DNA of 64,000 nucleotides from Amazonocrinis nigriterrae CENA67 (GTDB taxonomy: Bacteria; Cyanobacteriota; Cyanobacteriia; Cyanobacteriales; Nostocaceae), in assembly GCF_016056305.1 (NCBI RefSeq), contig NZ_JAECZC010000016.1, forward strand, positions 1 to 64,000, in the 5' to 3' direction. A model generated the notes under the pieces. It was given only the letters and a program-made list of their open reading frames with translations. It had not been told where the DNA came from and searched no databases. Positions 45,199 to 55,251 of this stretch are shown here, piece after piece. The position numbers and the translations under genes were made by a program. Numbering within the stretch: the stretch's first letter is position 1; each line of letters opens with the position of its first letter.

Positions 45199-46500
45199 AT
45201 GTCTGTAAAACAACTATCTCTATTTGATGAACAACCAGAAGATTCAAATAAATTTTTCACTCGTAAAAGATCTTGGTCAGCAGCTAAACATCGGATCATG
45301 CTCAGATATATACAGGCTCATTGTTATAATCTCGGTGGTAACAAACCCTATCAATCTATGTATATTAACTATGTAGATGGTTTTGCTGGTGCTGGCAAAT
45401 ATGATGAAGGAATTGGTATTGAATATTTTGTGGATAATTCCAATTTCTGGCAAAGATACAAAACTGAGTTTTTAGATACTGATGGTTCACCTTTGATAGC
45501 CCTTAAATGTTCAAAAATATTTAGTGCTGAAGGGCGCGTTACTTTAAGATGTTTTTTTACTGAGGAAGACAAAGACCTCAACCAAAAACTCAAGAGTAAC
45601 TGTAGTTTCATAGGTGAAGGATTGCCCTATAAAATTTATGAACCTCAAAGATTTGATAAAGTATTGGCTCAAATAATGAATGAATTAGGCAAATATCCAA
45701 CATTATTTTTTCTGGACGCTTTTGGAGTTAAAGGAGTAACCTTTGAGCAAATATGTTCTATCGCCGATTATGTCAGTCAATATAAAGGTGAATTATTTCT
45801 ACTGTTTCATAATCGTGCAGTTGCTCGCAATGCAGGTTTTTATAAAACAACATATAAAAATGATAAGGATCATAAAACTGCTGAAACATATACAGAAAAC
45901 TTAACCAAATTATTAGGTCATAACTCAGATTCAGACTGGAAACCAAAATGGCTCGAATACCAAGATCAAGAGGAGAAGCAAAAGTTTGAAAGATGGGCAC
46001 TTGAATATTTTAAGTCTAGGCTTCAAAAGGAAAGCAGCTTTAAAGGAGTGGCTAGTTTTGAGGTAAAGGAAGAATATAACGATACTAGACCGCAGTACCA
46101 TATTGTAGTTGGTAGTAACCATCCTCAAAAAGCTTTCGGTGAGTTTTTAAATGAATTCTTCTGTAAAGAAAATGAATTGTTATTTTTTGAGGTTGACAAA
46201 AGTGGAAGTAACCATAAATTTCTTTCTCAAGCATGGGAACGTCAAAATTATGAGCGAATTTTGCAGATTAAACCTAAAATAATTGATATTTTACGAGAAA
46301 AAAATAAAGATTGGATGACATTGAAAGAGGTAATAACACTAATTATTCTTGAAGTTGCTAACCTTGGTTATCTCAGTAGAGCCAAATATAGAGAAATTCT
46401 GTTAAATCTTTATAATGAGAAGATTATAGAAGCCAGAGATTTGGGAGTCAGAGGTAACTTAACTTTAAATAATTACATTAAACTAGTACAATGGTATTAA
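45199..46500 (+). CDS. tcmP: three-Cys-motif partner protein TcmP
   Basis: A 433-residue protein matching the TcmP family. It has an N-terminal KHRIMLRYIQAHC segment and the signature YVDGFAGAGKYD (about 54-65), an AdoMet-methyltransferase-like glycine loop. LFFLDAFGVKGV (about 173-184) resembles a motif IV region. The C-terminal part (about 360-430) looks like a winged helix. TcmP genes are found next to Gp37/Gp68-type three-Cys proteins, exactly as here (32 bp gap). The activity is unknown. Confidence 0.85.
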   Translation: MSVKQLSLFDEQPEDSNKFFTRKRSWSAAKHRIMLRYIQAHCYNLGGNKPYQSMYINYVDGFAGAGKYDEGIGIEYFVDNSNFWQRYKTEFLDTDGSPLIALKCSKIFSAEGRVTLRCFFTEEDKDLNQKLKSNCSFIGEGLPYKIYEPQRFDKVLAQIMNELGKYPTLFFLDAFGVKGVTFEQICSIADYVSQYKGELFLLFHNRAVARNAGFYKTTYKNDKDHKTAETYTENLTKLLGHNSDSDWKPKWLEYQDQEEKQKFERWALEYFKSRLQKESSFKGVASFEVKEEYNDTRPQYHIVVGSNHPQKAFGEFLNEFFCKENELLFFEVDKSGSNHKFLSQAWERQNYERILQIKPKIIDILREKNKDWMTLKEVITLIILEVANLGYLSRAKYREILLNLYNEKIIEARDLGVRGNLTLNNYIKLVQWY

Positions 46501-46532
46501 AATAACATTGATTTTTTGTTGAGCAAAATTTT

Positions 46533-47273
46533 ATGTCAGTATCTTCAACAATAGAATGGACTGAAGCTACATGGAATCCTACTACTGGCTGTCATAAAAT
46601 TAGCCCTGGTTGTTACCATTGTTACGCAGAACGTTTTGCAGAGAGATGGCGGGGAATTTCTGGTCATCCTTATGAACAGGGCTTTGATGTAAGAACTTGG
46701 AATGAAAGACTAACAATGCCTCTTTCATGGAAGAAACCTCGGTTAATCTTTGTTAATTCTATGAGTGATTTATTCCTTGATGATATTCCAGAGGAATTTA
46801 TCAAAAAAGTATTTTATGTTATGAAAGAGGCTCATTGGCATCAGTTCCAATTATTAACCAAACGCCCACAACGAATGCTTGAAATAGCTAACTGTATGAA
46901 GGAATGGCCTAATAACGTTTGGGCTGGAGTAAGTATAGAATCTCAGGCTTGGGTATGGAGAAGTGAGATTTTAAAAGAGATTCCTGCAAAAATTAGGTTT
47001 TTATCTTGTGAGCCGCTTTTAGGTTCTTTAAAACTGTCTTTGGATGATCTGCATTGGATTATCGTTGGCGGAGAATCTGGAGTGGGCGCTCGACCAATGA
47101 AAGTTGAATGGGTGAGAGATATTAGAGAGCAGTGTATCCAAGCTAATGTGCCGTTTTTCTTTAAACAATGGGGAGGAGTTCAAAAGAAAAAATATGGTAG
47201 AGAACTAGATGGAAGAACTTGGGATGATTTTCCTAAAATAGCAGATGTCAATAATACACCAGTGTCCCTTTAA
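46533..47273 (+). CDS. Gp37/Gp68 (DUF5131) family three-Cys protein
   Basis: A 246-residue protein with the N-terminal signature IEWTEATWNPTTGCHKISPG (residues 7-26) continued by CYHCYAERFA, giving a C-x6-C-x2-C cluster like that of radical SAM enzymes, plus FVNSMSDLF, QLLTKRP, WAGVSIE and GGESG segments. The family is named after mycobacteriophage proteins Gp37/Gp68, and no reaction has been proven. It is placed between TcmP and an adenine methylase. Confidence 0.88.
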   Translation: MSVSSTIEWTEATWNPTTGCHKISPGCYHCYAERFAERWRGISGHPYEQGFDVRTWNERLTMPLSWKKPRLIFVNSMSDLFLDDIPEEFIKKVFYVMKEAHWHQFQLLTKRPQRMLEIANCMKEWPNNVWAGVSIESQAWVWRSEILKEIPAKIRFLSCEPLLGSLKLSLDDLHWIIVGGESGVGARPMKVEWVRDIREQCIQANVPFFFKQWGGVQKKKYGRELDGRTWDDFPKIADVNNTPVSL

Positions 47274-47300
47274 CAATTTTTTTATAGTTGCTATCAACTC

Positions 47301-48185
47301 ATGTTTAAAAGCCCTCTCCGGTATCCTGGCGGTAAATCAAAAGCAATCAATCAAATAGTCGAATACTTGCTAGATAATTTTTCAGAATTTAGGGAACCTT
47401 TTGTAGGTGGTGGTTCTGTATTTATCTACTTAAAGCAAAAATTTCCTGACTTGAAGATTTGGATTAATGATTTAAACCGTGAACTATTCTTATTTTGGAA
47501 GTTAGCACAGTCTGATATAGCTCAATTAGTTAAAGAGATTCGCCAGATTAAGCTTAACTACACCAATGGTAAAATACTATTTACAGAATTAACTACTGTG
47601 GATGTAAATACTTTAACTGATTTAGAAAGAGCAGTCCGCTTTTTCGTTCTTAATAGAATTACATTTAGTGGAACTGTAGAATCAGGTGGGTATTCTCAGG
47701 AAGCTTTTAAAAAAAGATTTACTGATTCTTCAATAGAAAGACTAGAAAACTTAGAAAATATTTTATTGCCAGATATAAAAATCACTAATTTAGATTATAG
47801 CCAACTCTTGACTGAAGCAGGCGAAGATGTATTTTTATTTTTAGATCCTCCCTATTTTAGTGCTACAAAATCAAGGCTGTATGGAAAAGACGGGAATTTA
47901 CACACGTCCTTTGATCATCATAGATTTGCAGAAATTTTAAAACAATGTCATCATCACTGGCTAATTACTTACGACGATTCCCCCCAAATTCGAGAAAACT
48001 TTCAATGGGCTAATATCTCAGAATGGGAATTGCAGTATGGGATGAATAACTATAAACAGAGCGGTGCTGCTAAAGGAAAAGAATTATTTATTAATAATTA
48101 CCAAATTCAATTAAATAGAAATAAAAAACTAGAAAATAATAATTTGCATAACCCAATTCAAATGAGCCTTGAATTGAAAATGTAG
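47301..48185 (+). CDS. D12-class DNA adenine methylase (Dam-like)
   Basis: A 294-residue methylase with motif X RYPGGKSK (about 6-13), AdoMet motif I REPFVGGGSV (about 32-41), NRITFSGTVESGG (about 117-129) and catalytic DPPY (182-185). It differs from the methylase at 29914-30828, whose motif I is SGTAA. It follows the Gp37/Gp68 gene by 27 bp on the same strand. No restriction nuclease is adjacent, so it may be an orphan methylase or act with TcmP and the three-Cys protein. The C-terminal tail is Asn/Lys-rich. Confidence 0.88.
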   Translation: MFKSPLRYPGGKSKAINQIVEYLLDNFSEFREPFVGGGSVFIYLKQKFPDLKIWINDLNRELFLFWKLAQSDIAQLVKEIRQIKLNYTNGKILFTELTTVDVNTLTDLERAVRFFVLNRITFSGTVESGGYSQEAFKKRFTDSSIERLENLENILLPDIKITNLDYSQLLTEAGEDVFLFLDPPYFSATKSRLYGKDGNLHTSFDHHRFAEILKQCHHHWLITYDDSPQIRENFQWANISEWELQYGMNNYKQSGAAKGKELFINNYQIQLNRNKKLENNNLHNPIQMSLELKM

Positions 48186-48552
48186 CAATCCTAAATCACT
48201 CGTGGAAATCTATCTTTCTACTCTCTCTGCGCGACGGACACTTTGACGCCAGTTGCTACAACGGAGGGAACCTCCGCAACGCACTGGCTCCTCAAGTCGG
48301 GAAACCCGCCCACGCAAGTGTCCTCCTCTGCGTCTCTGCGGTTCGATAAAATTGCTACCTAATATAACACCAATAAAAAATTGATTACCAAAAATAGAAA
48401 GTAAAAATCAATTAATAAAAACTCTTTAGCAATCCAAAATCCAACATCCAAAATCTAAAATACTATACCTTTGCTCCTTGCCAATTTTCCGGTAGGATAG
48501 CTGCCATGCCCCTCAATGTAGCTACACCCTACAACATACAAAAACTTTGGCT
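48186..48552. other. repeat-bearing spacer before trpD
   Basis: The first part holds GC-rich dispersed repeat pieces (CCAGTTGCTACAACGGAGG, CAAGTCGGGAAACCCGCC) similar to those near 14210 and 34700. An A/T-rich part and a leader follow. No gene is seen. Confidence 0.6.
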
Positions 48553-49698
48553 ATGGCAACTACCCCGATCCCTGCTCAAGAATCCTCTACTAGCTGGTAT
48601 ACCCTGCTGCAACAATTAATAGATGGTGAATCATTGTCACGTACCCAAGCCGCTGAATTGATGCAAGGATGGCTAACTGAAGCGGTTCCTCCAGAGTTAT
48701 CAGGAGCAATTTTAACAGCACTGAACTTTAAAGGCGTTTCTGCCGATGAGTTGACTGGTATGGCTGTTGTCTTACAATCTCAATCAAGGTTGGGGACTGG
48801 GGAACTCGGGGCCCCCTCTGGGGATAAGGGGCAATGGGGACTGGGTACTGGGCAAGAATTTACCCAATCCCTAATCCCTAATCCCCAATCCCCAATCCCT
48901 ATCATAGATACCTGTGGTACTGGCGGCGATGGTTCATCAACCTTTAATATTTCCACAGCCGTTGCCTTTGTTGCTGCTGCCTATGGTGTACCCGTCGCTA
49001 AACATGGCAATCGTTCAGCCTCAAGCTTAACAGGAAGTGCCGATGTTTTAGAAGCCTTAGGAGTCAACTTAACTGCCCCCAGCGAGAAAGTGCAAGCTGC
49101 ACTACAACAAGTCGGGATCACCTTTTTGTTTGCCCCTGGTTGGCATCCAGCACTCAAAGCAGTTGCCTCATTGCGGCGCACTCTCAAGGTGCGGACTGTC
49201 TTCAACCTACTCGGCCCTTTAGTCAATCCTTTGTGCCCCACTGGGCAAGTGGTGGGGCTATTTACTCCCAAACTTTTGGCAACGGTTGCCCAAGCATTAA
49301 ACAATTTGGGTAAACAAAAAGCGATTGTGGTACATGGACGCGAAAAACTCGATGAAGCGGGGTTAGGAGATTTAACTGATTTAGCAGTTCTATCCGAAGG
49401 TGAGGTGCAGTTAGCTACCGTGAATCCCGAAGAGGCGGGAGTCACAAATGCTACTGTTGGCGCACTCCGGGGTGGGGATGTGCAGGAAAACGCAAAGATT
49501 CTCAAGGCAGTGCTGCAAGGTAAGGGAACTGTTGCACAACAAGACGCAGTAGCTTTAAATGCATCGTTGGCGCTGCAAGTAGCGGGTGTAGTCCCATTAC
49601 TGGATCACGCTCAAGGTGTTACTGTAGCTAAGGAGATTCTCCAGAGCGGTACTGCTTGGGCGAAATTGGAGCAGTTAGTTCAGTTTCTACAGAATTGA
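48553..49698 (+). CDS. trpD: anthranilate phosphoribosyltransferase with in-frame repeat insertion
   Basis: The enzyme transfers phosphoribose to anthranilate in tryptophan synthesis. From ATG 48553 it has 381 residues, against about 340-350 for the family. The PRPP site [17 protein letters not shown] (about 119-135), KHGNRSASS and the NPL...G core are intact. Residues about 80-117 ([20 protein letters not shown] followed by [17 protein letters not shown]) are encoded by intergenic-type repeat DNA inserted in frame just before the PRPP loop. The frame also opens two codons earlier at TTG 48547. The gene is not linked to other trp genes except distant trpS. Confidence 0.93.
   Translation: MATTPIPAQESSTSWYTLLQQLIDGESLSRTQAAELMQGWLTEAVPPELSGAILTALNFKGVSADELTGMAVVLQSQSRLGTGELGAPSGDKGQWGLGTGQEFTQSLIPNPQSPIPIIDTCGTGGDGSSTFNISTAVAFVAAAYGVPVAKHGNRSASSLTGSADVLEALGVNLTAPSEKVQAALQQVGITFLFAPGWHPALKAVASLRRTLKVRTVFNLLGPLVNPLCPTGQVVGLFTPKLLATVAQALNNLGKQKAIVVHGREKLDEAGLGDLTDLAVLSEGEVQLATVNPEEAGVTNATVGALRGGDVQENAKILKAVLQGKGTVAQQDAVALNASLALQVAGVVPLLDHAQGVTVAKEILQSGTAWAKLEQLVQFLQN
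48788..48902 (+). repeat. GGGGACTGGG/CCCAATCCC repeat inserted within trpD
   Basis: The left part has GGGGACTGGGG-type units and the right part CCCTAATCCCCAATCCCC, together an imperfect inverted repeat of the kind found between genes (for example 8845-8940). It lies in frame inside trpD, adding about 38 codons. Confidence 0.8.
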
Positions 49699-50695
49699 TT
49701 TGCGATCGCGATTGCGGGCGAAATTCTACGACATTGCGTTTGATGGTGACATCATAATTACCAAAAAAGTCGTGTCCTAGAAGTCCTGTTTCGAGTTCTC
49801 CACCTGCGATCGCTACTGGTAATCTATTTACCACTACTCCGCCAACTGCCATCGAATCTACATAGCCAACGGGAAATTCCACTGCCCTAGAACTGGCGGT
49901 ATTGGCCTTGGCTTTTCCCACTGGGATCACACCCAAATCAAGGGCCATCTGTTGCGTAATCACACTACCACTAGCTCCTGTATCCACAATCATATCGAAC
50001 TTGCGCCGACCATTGAAAGTCACTTCTACAATGGGGGTTCCACCAACTCGCCGTTTAATGGGTGCTGTAAATACCTCTTTGTCTGGGGTGAGCAATTCTG
50101 GTGAGGGTGAGTTCAGTTTTGCTGTTGGTTCTTTTGTGAGTGCAGGTGGAGCTAAGGGTATAGTCACCTTGGGTGCAGTTGATGCCTGGGGAACCACAAC
50201 TACTACTTTCTGTGGTCGTTCTGTTTCTGCTAACGCCTGATCGCTAGGAGTAGCTTTGCTCTTGGCATACTTGTACTTACGCTGGTATTCGGAAATTTTG
50301 ACTTGGGCGATCGCAAATTCGGGACTTTGCCGTCGTATTTTTCTCATCAGCGCGATCGCTTCTTGAAATTGACTTGCCACCAAATTCCAATCATCTGGCG
50401 ATTGAGCGGATTGGCTAATACTCACAGCACCCGCTGCTTTATCTAATCCCAGTTCAAAAAAGTTTGGCGCTAATTCCAACGGTGGCACAGCTTCCGGTTT
50501 TGGCATGACTGGCGCTGCTGCTGGTTCTACCACAGGCGGTACTACTGGCTTGTCGTTGACCACAGACTGTTGATTGCGAAGAACCGCAGTTGTCTGTTTA
50601 TCTTCACCACAGGCAACAGCCAGAACTGCTAGAGTACTTGAGAGAAAAACCAGGGCTGCACGAGATAAAAAAGACTGACGCATAATTAATTTCAA
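49628..50695 (-). CDS. retropepsin-like aspartic protease lipoprotein
   Basis: A 355-residue protein with a lipoprotein signal: a basic start, a hydrophobic stretch, and LAVAC as lipobox with Cys29. A Pro/Val-rich linker follows. The C-terminal single aspartic protease domain has the catalytic motif [14 protein letters not shown] (about 233-246) and a [12 protein letters not shown] segment (about 314-325) typical of TIGR02281-like retroviral-type proteases that dimerise. It is probably anchored in a membrane facing the periplasm. Its 3' end overlaps trpD by 71 bp on the opposite strand. The substrate is unknown. Confidence 0.82.
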   Translation of the reverse strand: MKLIMRQSFLSRAALVFLSSTLAVLAVACGEDKQTTAVLRNQQSVVNDKPVVPPVVEPAAAPVMPKPEAVPPLELAPNFFELGLDKAAGAVSISQSAQSPDDWNLVASQFQEAIALMRKIRRQSPEFAIAQVKISEYQRKYKYAKSKATPSDQALAETERPQKVVVVVPQASTAPKVTIPLAPPALTKEPTAKLNSPSPELLTPDKEVFTAPIKRRVGGTPIVEVTFNGRRKFDMIVDTGASGSVITQQMALDLGVIPVGKAKANTASSRAVEFPVGYVDSMAVGGVVVNRLPVAIAGGELETGLLGHDFFGNYDVTIKRNVVEFRPQSRSQINSVETELTAPISPKQYRSGESP

Positions 50696-51000
50696 TTTTA
50701 CCTGTCTATTGGGACTGCAAATCCACTTCCGCCACCGATTCCCCTGTAAAGATTTTGCACTCTGATTCTTAATTTTTACTTAATTTCCGTAAAGAGCGCG
50801 AAATTTCTCAACTCATGGGATAATTAGCGATCGCAGTATTAACTAAAATAGTCACTAAAGACTGCTCACTGTTAACTGGAGACTAGGGACTGGGGACTAG
50901 GGAAGAGTTTTCTCAATATCCAATGACGCCATTTGCTCCACTTGGGGAGCCACCCCCGTGGGCGGGTCTCCCGACAGCCAAAGGGAGTGGCGTGAGACCC

Positions 51001-51080
51001 CAAGACCCTCCGGGTTCGGCAGTCCCCCATCGACGGAAACCGCCAAGACGGGGGCTGCCTCACCGCAATGGTTCCCCAAT
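51001..51080. repeat. dispersed GC-rich repeat, copy 1
   Basis: About 80 bp from AAGACCCTCCGGGTTCGGCA to CACCGCAATGG are nearly identical to 56866-56945. The flanks (CTCCACTTGGGGAGCC) also match. The repeat can fold into hairpins and has no gene. Confidence 0.8.
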
Positions 51081-51124
51081 TCCCAATACCCAATTCCCAA
51101 TTCCCAATACCTAATCTATCGCCT

Positions 51125-52291
51125 ATGTCCCTGACTGACGCAATACCTGCTCTACTTGTCTTGGCAGATGGAACCACCTATCGCGGTTGGTCTTTCGGTG
51201 CCACGGGAACCACAATCGGGGAAGTCGTGTTTAACACTGGCATGACTGGATACCAAGAAGTGCTGACTGACCCTAGTTACTGCGGTCAAATAGTGATTTT
51301 TACTTATCCCGAGTTGGGGAACACTGGCGTTAATCCAGAAGATGAAGAATCAGAACGACCACAAGTGCGGGGCGCGATCGCTCGTAATATTTGTCATCAA
51401 CCCAGCAACTGGCGCTCAACACAATCTTTGCCTGACTACCTCAAACAGCACCAAATACCAGGGATCTACGGCATCGATACTCGTGCCCTCACCCGCAAAA
51501 TTCGTATGTTCGGAGCCATGAACGGTGGCATTTCCACAACAATTTTGGATGAAGCTGAGTTGCTAGAGCAGGTACAAGCAGCTCCTAGCATGGCGGGATT
51601 AAATTTGGTTCGGGAAGTCACCACCCCCAAAGTTTATCAATGGTCAGATCCCACAATTCCCACTTGGGAGTTCAATTCACAGCCCATCGCTAACCTTGGG
51701 GAATCCTTTACCGTTGTTGCCGTTGACTTTGGCGTGAAACGTAACATTTTGCGTCGCCTAGCAAGTTACGGTTGCAAAGTGATAGTTGTTCCTGCCGATA
51801 CACCACCAGAGGAAATTCTCAACTACAATCCAGATGGTATTTTTCTTTCCAATGGCCCTGGCGATCCGGCTGCTGTCACCGAGGGAATTGAAACTACCAA
51901 AGCCCTGCTTCAAAGCCAAAAACCCATCTTTGGTATTTGTATGGGACACCAAATTTTGGGTCATGCCCTTGGAGCAGAAACTTTTAAACTCAAATTTGGA
52001 CATCGGGGTTTAAATCAGCCTGCGGGTTTACAGCAAAGGATAGAAATTACCAGCCAAAACCACAGCTTTGCCATCGACCCAGATTCTTTACCAACAGCAG
52101 TTGTGGAAATTAGCCACCTCAACCTCAACGATCGCACCGTTGCTGGGGTACGTCACAAGTCCTTGCCCATCTTCTCTGTACAGTATCATCCAGAAGCCAG
52201 TCCCGGCCCTCACGATGCTGATTACTTGTTTGAAGAGTTTGTGCAAGCAATGCGAGCCGCAAGACATGGGGCAACAGCCAAGGTAAGTTAA
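51125..52291 (+). CDS. carA: carbamoyl-phosphate synthase small subunit
   Basis: A 388-residue glutaminase subunit of carbamoyl-phosphate synthetase, which feeds arginine and pyrimidine synthesis. The N-terminal CPSase small domain ([17 protein letters not shown]) is followed by a class I glutamine amidotransferase with nucleophile Cys in [11 protein letters not shown] (about 268-278) and the His/Glu pair in [10 protein letters not shown] (about 353-362). ATG 51125 is chosen. The frame opens further upstream to 51068, but those residues come from a CCCAATTCCCAATTC repeat. carB is not in the window. Confidence 0.95.
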   Translation: MSLTDAIPALLVLADGTTYRGWSFGATGTTIGEVVFNTGMTGYQEVLTDPSYCGQIVIFTYPELGNTGVNPEDEESERPQVRGAIARNICHQPSNWRSTQSLPDYLKQHQIPGIYGIDTRALTRKIRMFGAMNGGISTTILDEAELLEQVQAAPSMAGLNLVREVTTPKVYQWSDPTIPTWEFNSQPIANLGESFTVVAVDFGVKRNILRRLASYGCKVIVVPADTPPEEILNYNPDGIFLSNGPGDPAAVTEGIETTKALLQSQKPIFGICMGHQILGHALGAETFKLKFGHRGLNQPAGLQQRIEITSQNHSFAIDPDSLPTAVVEISHLNLNDRTVAGVRHKSLPIFSVQYHPEASPGPHDADYLFEEFVQAMRAARHGATAKVS

Positions 52292-52310
52292 AAAGGGAAT
52301 GGGGACTGGG

Positions 52311-52344
52311 GAATTGGGCATTGGCAATTGCCAATGCCCAATTC
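52311..52344. repeat. perfect 34-bp palindrome after carA
   Basis: Two 17-bp arms (52311-52327 and 52328-52344) with no loop lie 20 bp after the carA stop codon, within GGGGACTGGG/CCCAATCCC repeat DNA. It may act as a hairpin between carA and the STAS gene. Confidence 0.8.
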
Positions 52345-52794
52345 CCAATCCCCCAGCCGGTTGTAGACAAAAAGCACAAAAACCATCTATACTTGAGCGT
52401 TCACTTTAACGATGAGGAGGGAATTATTGCTGAGCCACTTAATCTAACCGTGAGCCTGAGAGGCACTCGTGAAGTCCGGGATAACTGTCAGCTATTCCGC
52501 CTCACAGGTTTGTTAGATGCTTTTTCTGAGCCTACGTTTCGCAAGGTACTTGAAAGCAAAGTTGAGGAGGGTCCAAAGCATATTATTCTGGATCTCTCAA
52601 AGATTGACTTCGTTGATAGCTCTGGCTTGGGTGCTCTGGTGCAATTAGCCAAGAAGGCTCAAAATGGCGGCGGCACCTTGCAAATTGTTTCAAATCCCCG
52701 AGTCACTCAGACGGTCAAGCTTGTTCGCTTAGAGAAGTTTCTCGCGCTGCAAGCCTCAGTTGAGGTAGCTCTAGAAAACATCAACCAGGCTTGA
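52321..52794 (+). CDS. STAS-domain anti-sigma factor antagonist
   Basis: A SpoIIAA-like protein. The STAS domain reads FRLTGLLDAFSEPTFRKVL, then IILDLSKIDFVDSSGLGALV with the phosphorylatable Ser in DSSGLG, and ends in an amphipathic helix. Such proteins release sigma factors or partner proteins when dephosphorylated. The frame opens at TTG 52321, but that codon lies in a palindrome, and the first 30 or so residues are repeat-derived. The best ribosome site (AGGAGG, 52415-52420) precedes an ATT at 52426 (a 122-residue product). GTG 52450 is the next standard start. The true start is uncertain; the domain call is firm. Confidence 0.85.
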   Translation: MAIANAQFPIPQPVVDKKHKNHLYLSVHFNDEEGIIAEPLNLTVSLRGTREVRDNCQLFRLTGLLDAFSEPTFRKVLESKVEEGPKHIILDLSKIDFVDSSGLGALVQLAKKAQNGGGTLQIVSNPRVTQTVKLVRLEKFLALQASVEVALENINQA

Positions 52795-53608
52795 TCGCTT
52801 GACTGGAGAGATCAAGTTAGCTATCGGAATGTCTTATCTGGGTAGCTTAATTTGTAGAAACGCTGGCAGACAACCTCTCTCCTCGTGGGAGAGGCACAAA
52901 AGCCAGCAGCTCTCAATATCAGCATACGCCCTCAGGGACTAAATTTATCTCAATTAGACAAAATTAAGAATGAATACACTTATTGAATAGCAGCGTAGCC
53001 TCTAGCTATCAATCGAAAAAGTATGGCTTGCGGATAGGAACAACCGACAAACTTTGAATGTGAATTAAGTATTAAAACCCTTGTAATTTCGTGATAGTTC
53101 CAAAAGCATGATTTGGGACAATTCTTAAAACCATTACGGAACAAGAGGCGTTTTTAATTTACACCAGCGTAACAAATTATTTATATTGTTACTTTATTTA
53201 GATATTTGAGATTTCAAACGACTATTTGTCAAGTTAGATGGTTAGGGAATTTACTACCATAACGAGAAAATGAAATATTTGAAAAAATGCCCTATGATGG
53301 CATTTGACAGCAGATGCGCTCAACAGGTAAGACCCGCCTACGCGAGTCTCCTTGCTACGCAGTGCCTCGTCAACTTAGAAAGCCACCCTGTTCGGTCGCC
53401 AGACCGAAGAAATAGCAAAACCGTCTGGTAGTTCTAGAAAACAGATTAATCCTGAGTACAAATTTCCAGTTAAAAAAGATAAAATTTAGTCAGCAATTTT
53501 GATAGTGTTGATTATGCCAGGTATATCAATATAGCCTGCTTCAGTAAAAATAAATCTATCTGAAGATGCCTTCTAAATATATATAGCCCGCTAAGGAATG
53601 ATTAACTT
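52795..53608. other. 814-bp spacer before mrnC
   Basis: No protein-like frame is seen. It has short GC-rich repeat pieces at about 52865-52905 and 53330-53415 (AAGACCCGCCTACGCGAGTC, GGTCGCCAGACC), and is otherwise A/T-rich. Confidence 0.55.
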
Positions 53609-54088
53609 GTGAAGTCAAAGGAGGAAGAGCTATTAGGTGGACAAGATGAAGCTCCCAAGCTAGATTCATCTTTAACCCAAGCATTCAGTGCAAATACAGT
53701 GCCATTAGCACAACAGATTTCCCAGACACAACTGCAACAAATTTCCCCTGCGGCTTTAGCATATTTGGGAGATGCAATTTATGAACTGTATGTTAGAATG
53801 TCTTATCTATTGCCATTGCAACGAATAGAAAACTACCACCATCTAGTAGTAGCACAGGTCAGAGCGGAAACACAGGCGCTACATTTGCGATCGCTGATCC
53901 CTCATCTTAGGCAAACCGAATTAGAAATTGTCAGGCGGGGTCGTAATGCTGCCACAAGGCGTCCAAAACGGGTTGATCCCGAAATTTATCAACAAGCAAC
54001 TAGTCTAGAAACTTTAATTGGCTACCTGTATCTCACCGATTCCCAGCGTTTAACTGAACTGTTGCAACAACTTCATCTAGAGAAATAG
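53609..54088 (+). CDS. mrnC: Mini-ribonuclease III
   Basis: A 159-residue protein with a single RNase III catalytic domain and no double-stranded-RNA-binding domain. In Bacillus MrnC matures 23S rRNA; in cyanobacteria it helps process 23S rRNA. The signature LAYLGDAIYELYVR (about 48-61) contains the catalytic Asp, and a second acidic cluster lies in SLETLIGYLYL (about 130-140). It has a polar N-terminal extension of about 40 residues. The start is GTG 53609 with AGGAATG upstream. The neighbouring rlmB, 96 bp downstream, also acts on 23S rRNA. Confidence 0.88.
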   Translation: MKSKEEELLGGQDEAPKLDSSLTQAFSANTVPLAQQISQTQLQQISPAALAYLGDAIYELYVRMSYLLPLQRIENYHHLVVAQVRAETQALHLRSLIPHLRQTELEIVRRGRNAATRRPKRVDPEIYQQATSLETLIGYLYLTDSQRLTELLQQLHLEK

Positions 54089-54184
54089 TTAGTAACTCCA
54101 TCTCACGACGGGAAAATCAGCAGTGTGTCCTGATAAATTCTTTGAATCGGGAAGCCCATCCCTCAGCTATACTCAAAACTTATT

Positions 54185-55153
54185 ATGTCGAATAAACCAA
54201 GAAAAATTAAGACTTCTGGCGAACCAAACCGTGGGCAACCTGTGAAAATTAAAAGCAAGCCCGTGGTTGCTAATTCTCTTCCCAGCCCCAAACACAGGGA
54301 TGGAGATAGAAAACCAGTATTAAACAATCCACGCCCAAATCGTCAGTTTTCTCATTCATCTCCAATCACGAAACCCGCAGAAGATAGCGATTTGATCTAC
54401 GGTCGCCATCCAGTTTTGAGTGCCTTAGAAAATCAACGGGGTCTCAACCGCATCTGGATTACCCCCCGCCTGCGCTACGATCCCCGCTTTCATCATCTCA
54501 TCCTCCAAGCTAAGGACAATGGCACAGTCATTGATGAAGTAGAACCCAAGCGCTTAGACCAAATTACCAGCGGTGCCAATCACCAAGGTGTAGCAGCACA
54601 AATTGCCCCCTACGACTACATCGAATTACCAGATCTGATTGAACAGGCCAAATCAGTCACTGAACCTGTGATTGTCGTAGCTGACGGCATCACCGATCCC
54701 CACAACTTGGGAGCAATTATTCGCACTGCTGAAGCAATAGGCGCTCAAGGATTGGTTATTCCCCAAAGAAGGGCTGCTGGAATCACTTCTACCGTGGTCA
54801 AAGTGGCAGCAGGTGCTTTAGAAAATTTTCCTGTAGCTAGAGTCATTAACCTCAGCCGCGCTTTAGAAGAATTGAAAGAAGCAGGCTTTTGGATTTATGG
54901 CACCGCCACCACTGGTAGCGAACCCCTGCATACAGTCAGTTTCAGAGGCCCCATCGTTTTGGTAGTTGGGTCTGAAGGGGAAGGTCTGAGTATGTTAACA
55001 CAACGCTCCTGCGATGTATTGGTATCAATTCCCCTGCTGGGTAAGACCCCTAGCCTCAATGCCTCAGTAGCCGCAGGTATGGCACTTTATGAGATTTATC
55101 GCCAACGGTCGTTAAACACTTTGTACTTAGATAAGTTACAAAAACCTCTTTGA
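54185..55153 (+). CDS. rlmB: 23S rRNA (guanosine-2'-O)-methyltransferase RlmB/TrmH family
   Basis: A 322-residue SPOUT methyltransferase. A basic disordered N-terminus (1-75) leads into the substrate-binding domain ([11 protein letters not shown], about 78-88). The knotted AdoMet domain has [14 protein letters not shown] (about 178-191), VGSEGEGLS (about 260-268) and [16 protein letters not shown] (about 281-296). It probably methylates G2251 in the peptidyl-transferase loop. It follows mrnC on the same strand. Related enzymes act on other rRNA or tRNA sites, so the target is inferred. Confidence 0.92.
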   Translation: MSNKPRKIKTSGEPNRGQPVKIKSKPVVANSLPSPKHRDGDRKPVLNNPRPNRQFSHSSPITKPAEDSDLIYGRHPVLSALENQRGLNRIWITPRLRYDPRFHHLILQAKDNGTVIDEVEPKRLDQITSGANHQGVAAQIAPYDYIELPDLIEQAKSVTEPVIVVADGITDPHNLGAIIRTAEAIGAQGLVIPQRRAAGITSTVVKVAAGALENFPVARVINLSRALEELKEAGFWIYGTATTGSEPLHTVSFRGPIVLVVGSEGEGLSMLTQRSCDVLVSIPLLGKTPSLNASVAAGMALYEIYRQRSLNTLYLDKLQKPL

Positions 55154-55251
55154 AAAATAAGAGGAACAGAGTATAAAGAAATGTAAATCAAAAAAAACAG
55201 CAAAATTTATCGTTTAACACTCAGTACCACGTTGATAAATCGGTAACAACC

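Noticed and set aside
48981-49505. 174-codon minus-strand frame inside trpD
   Set aside because: It is a shadow of the trpD frame, with no ribosome site or domain.
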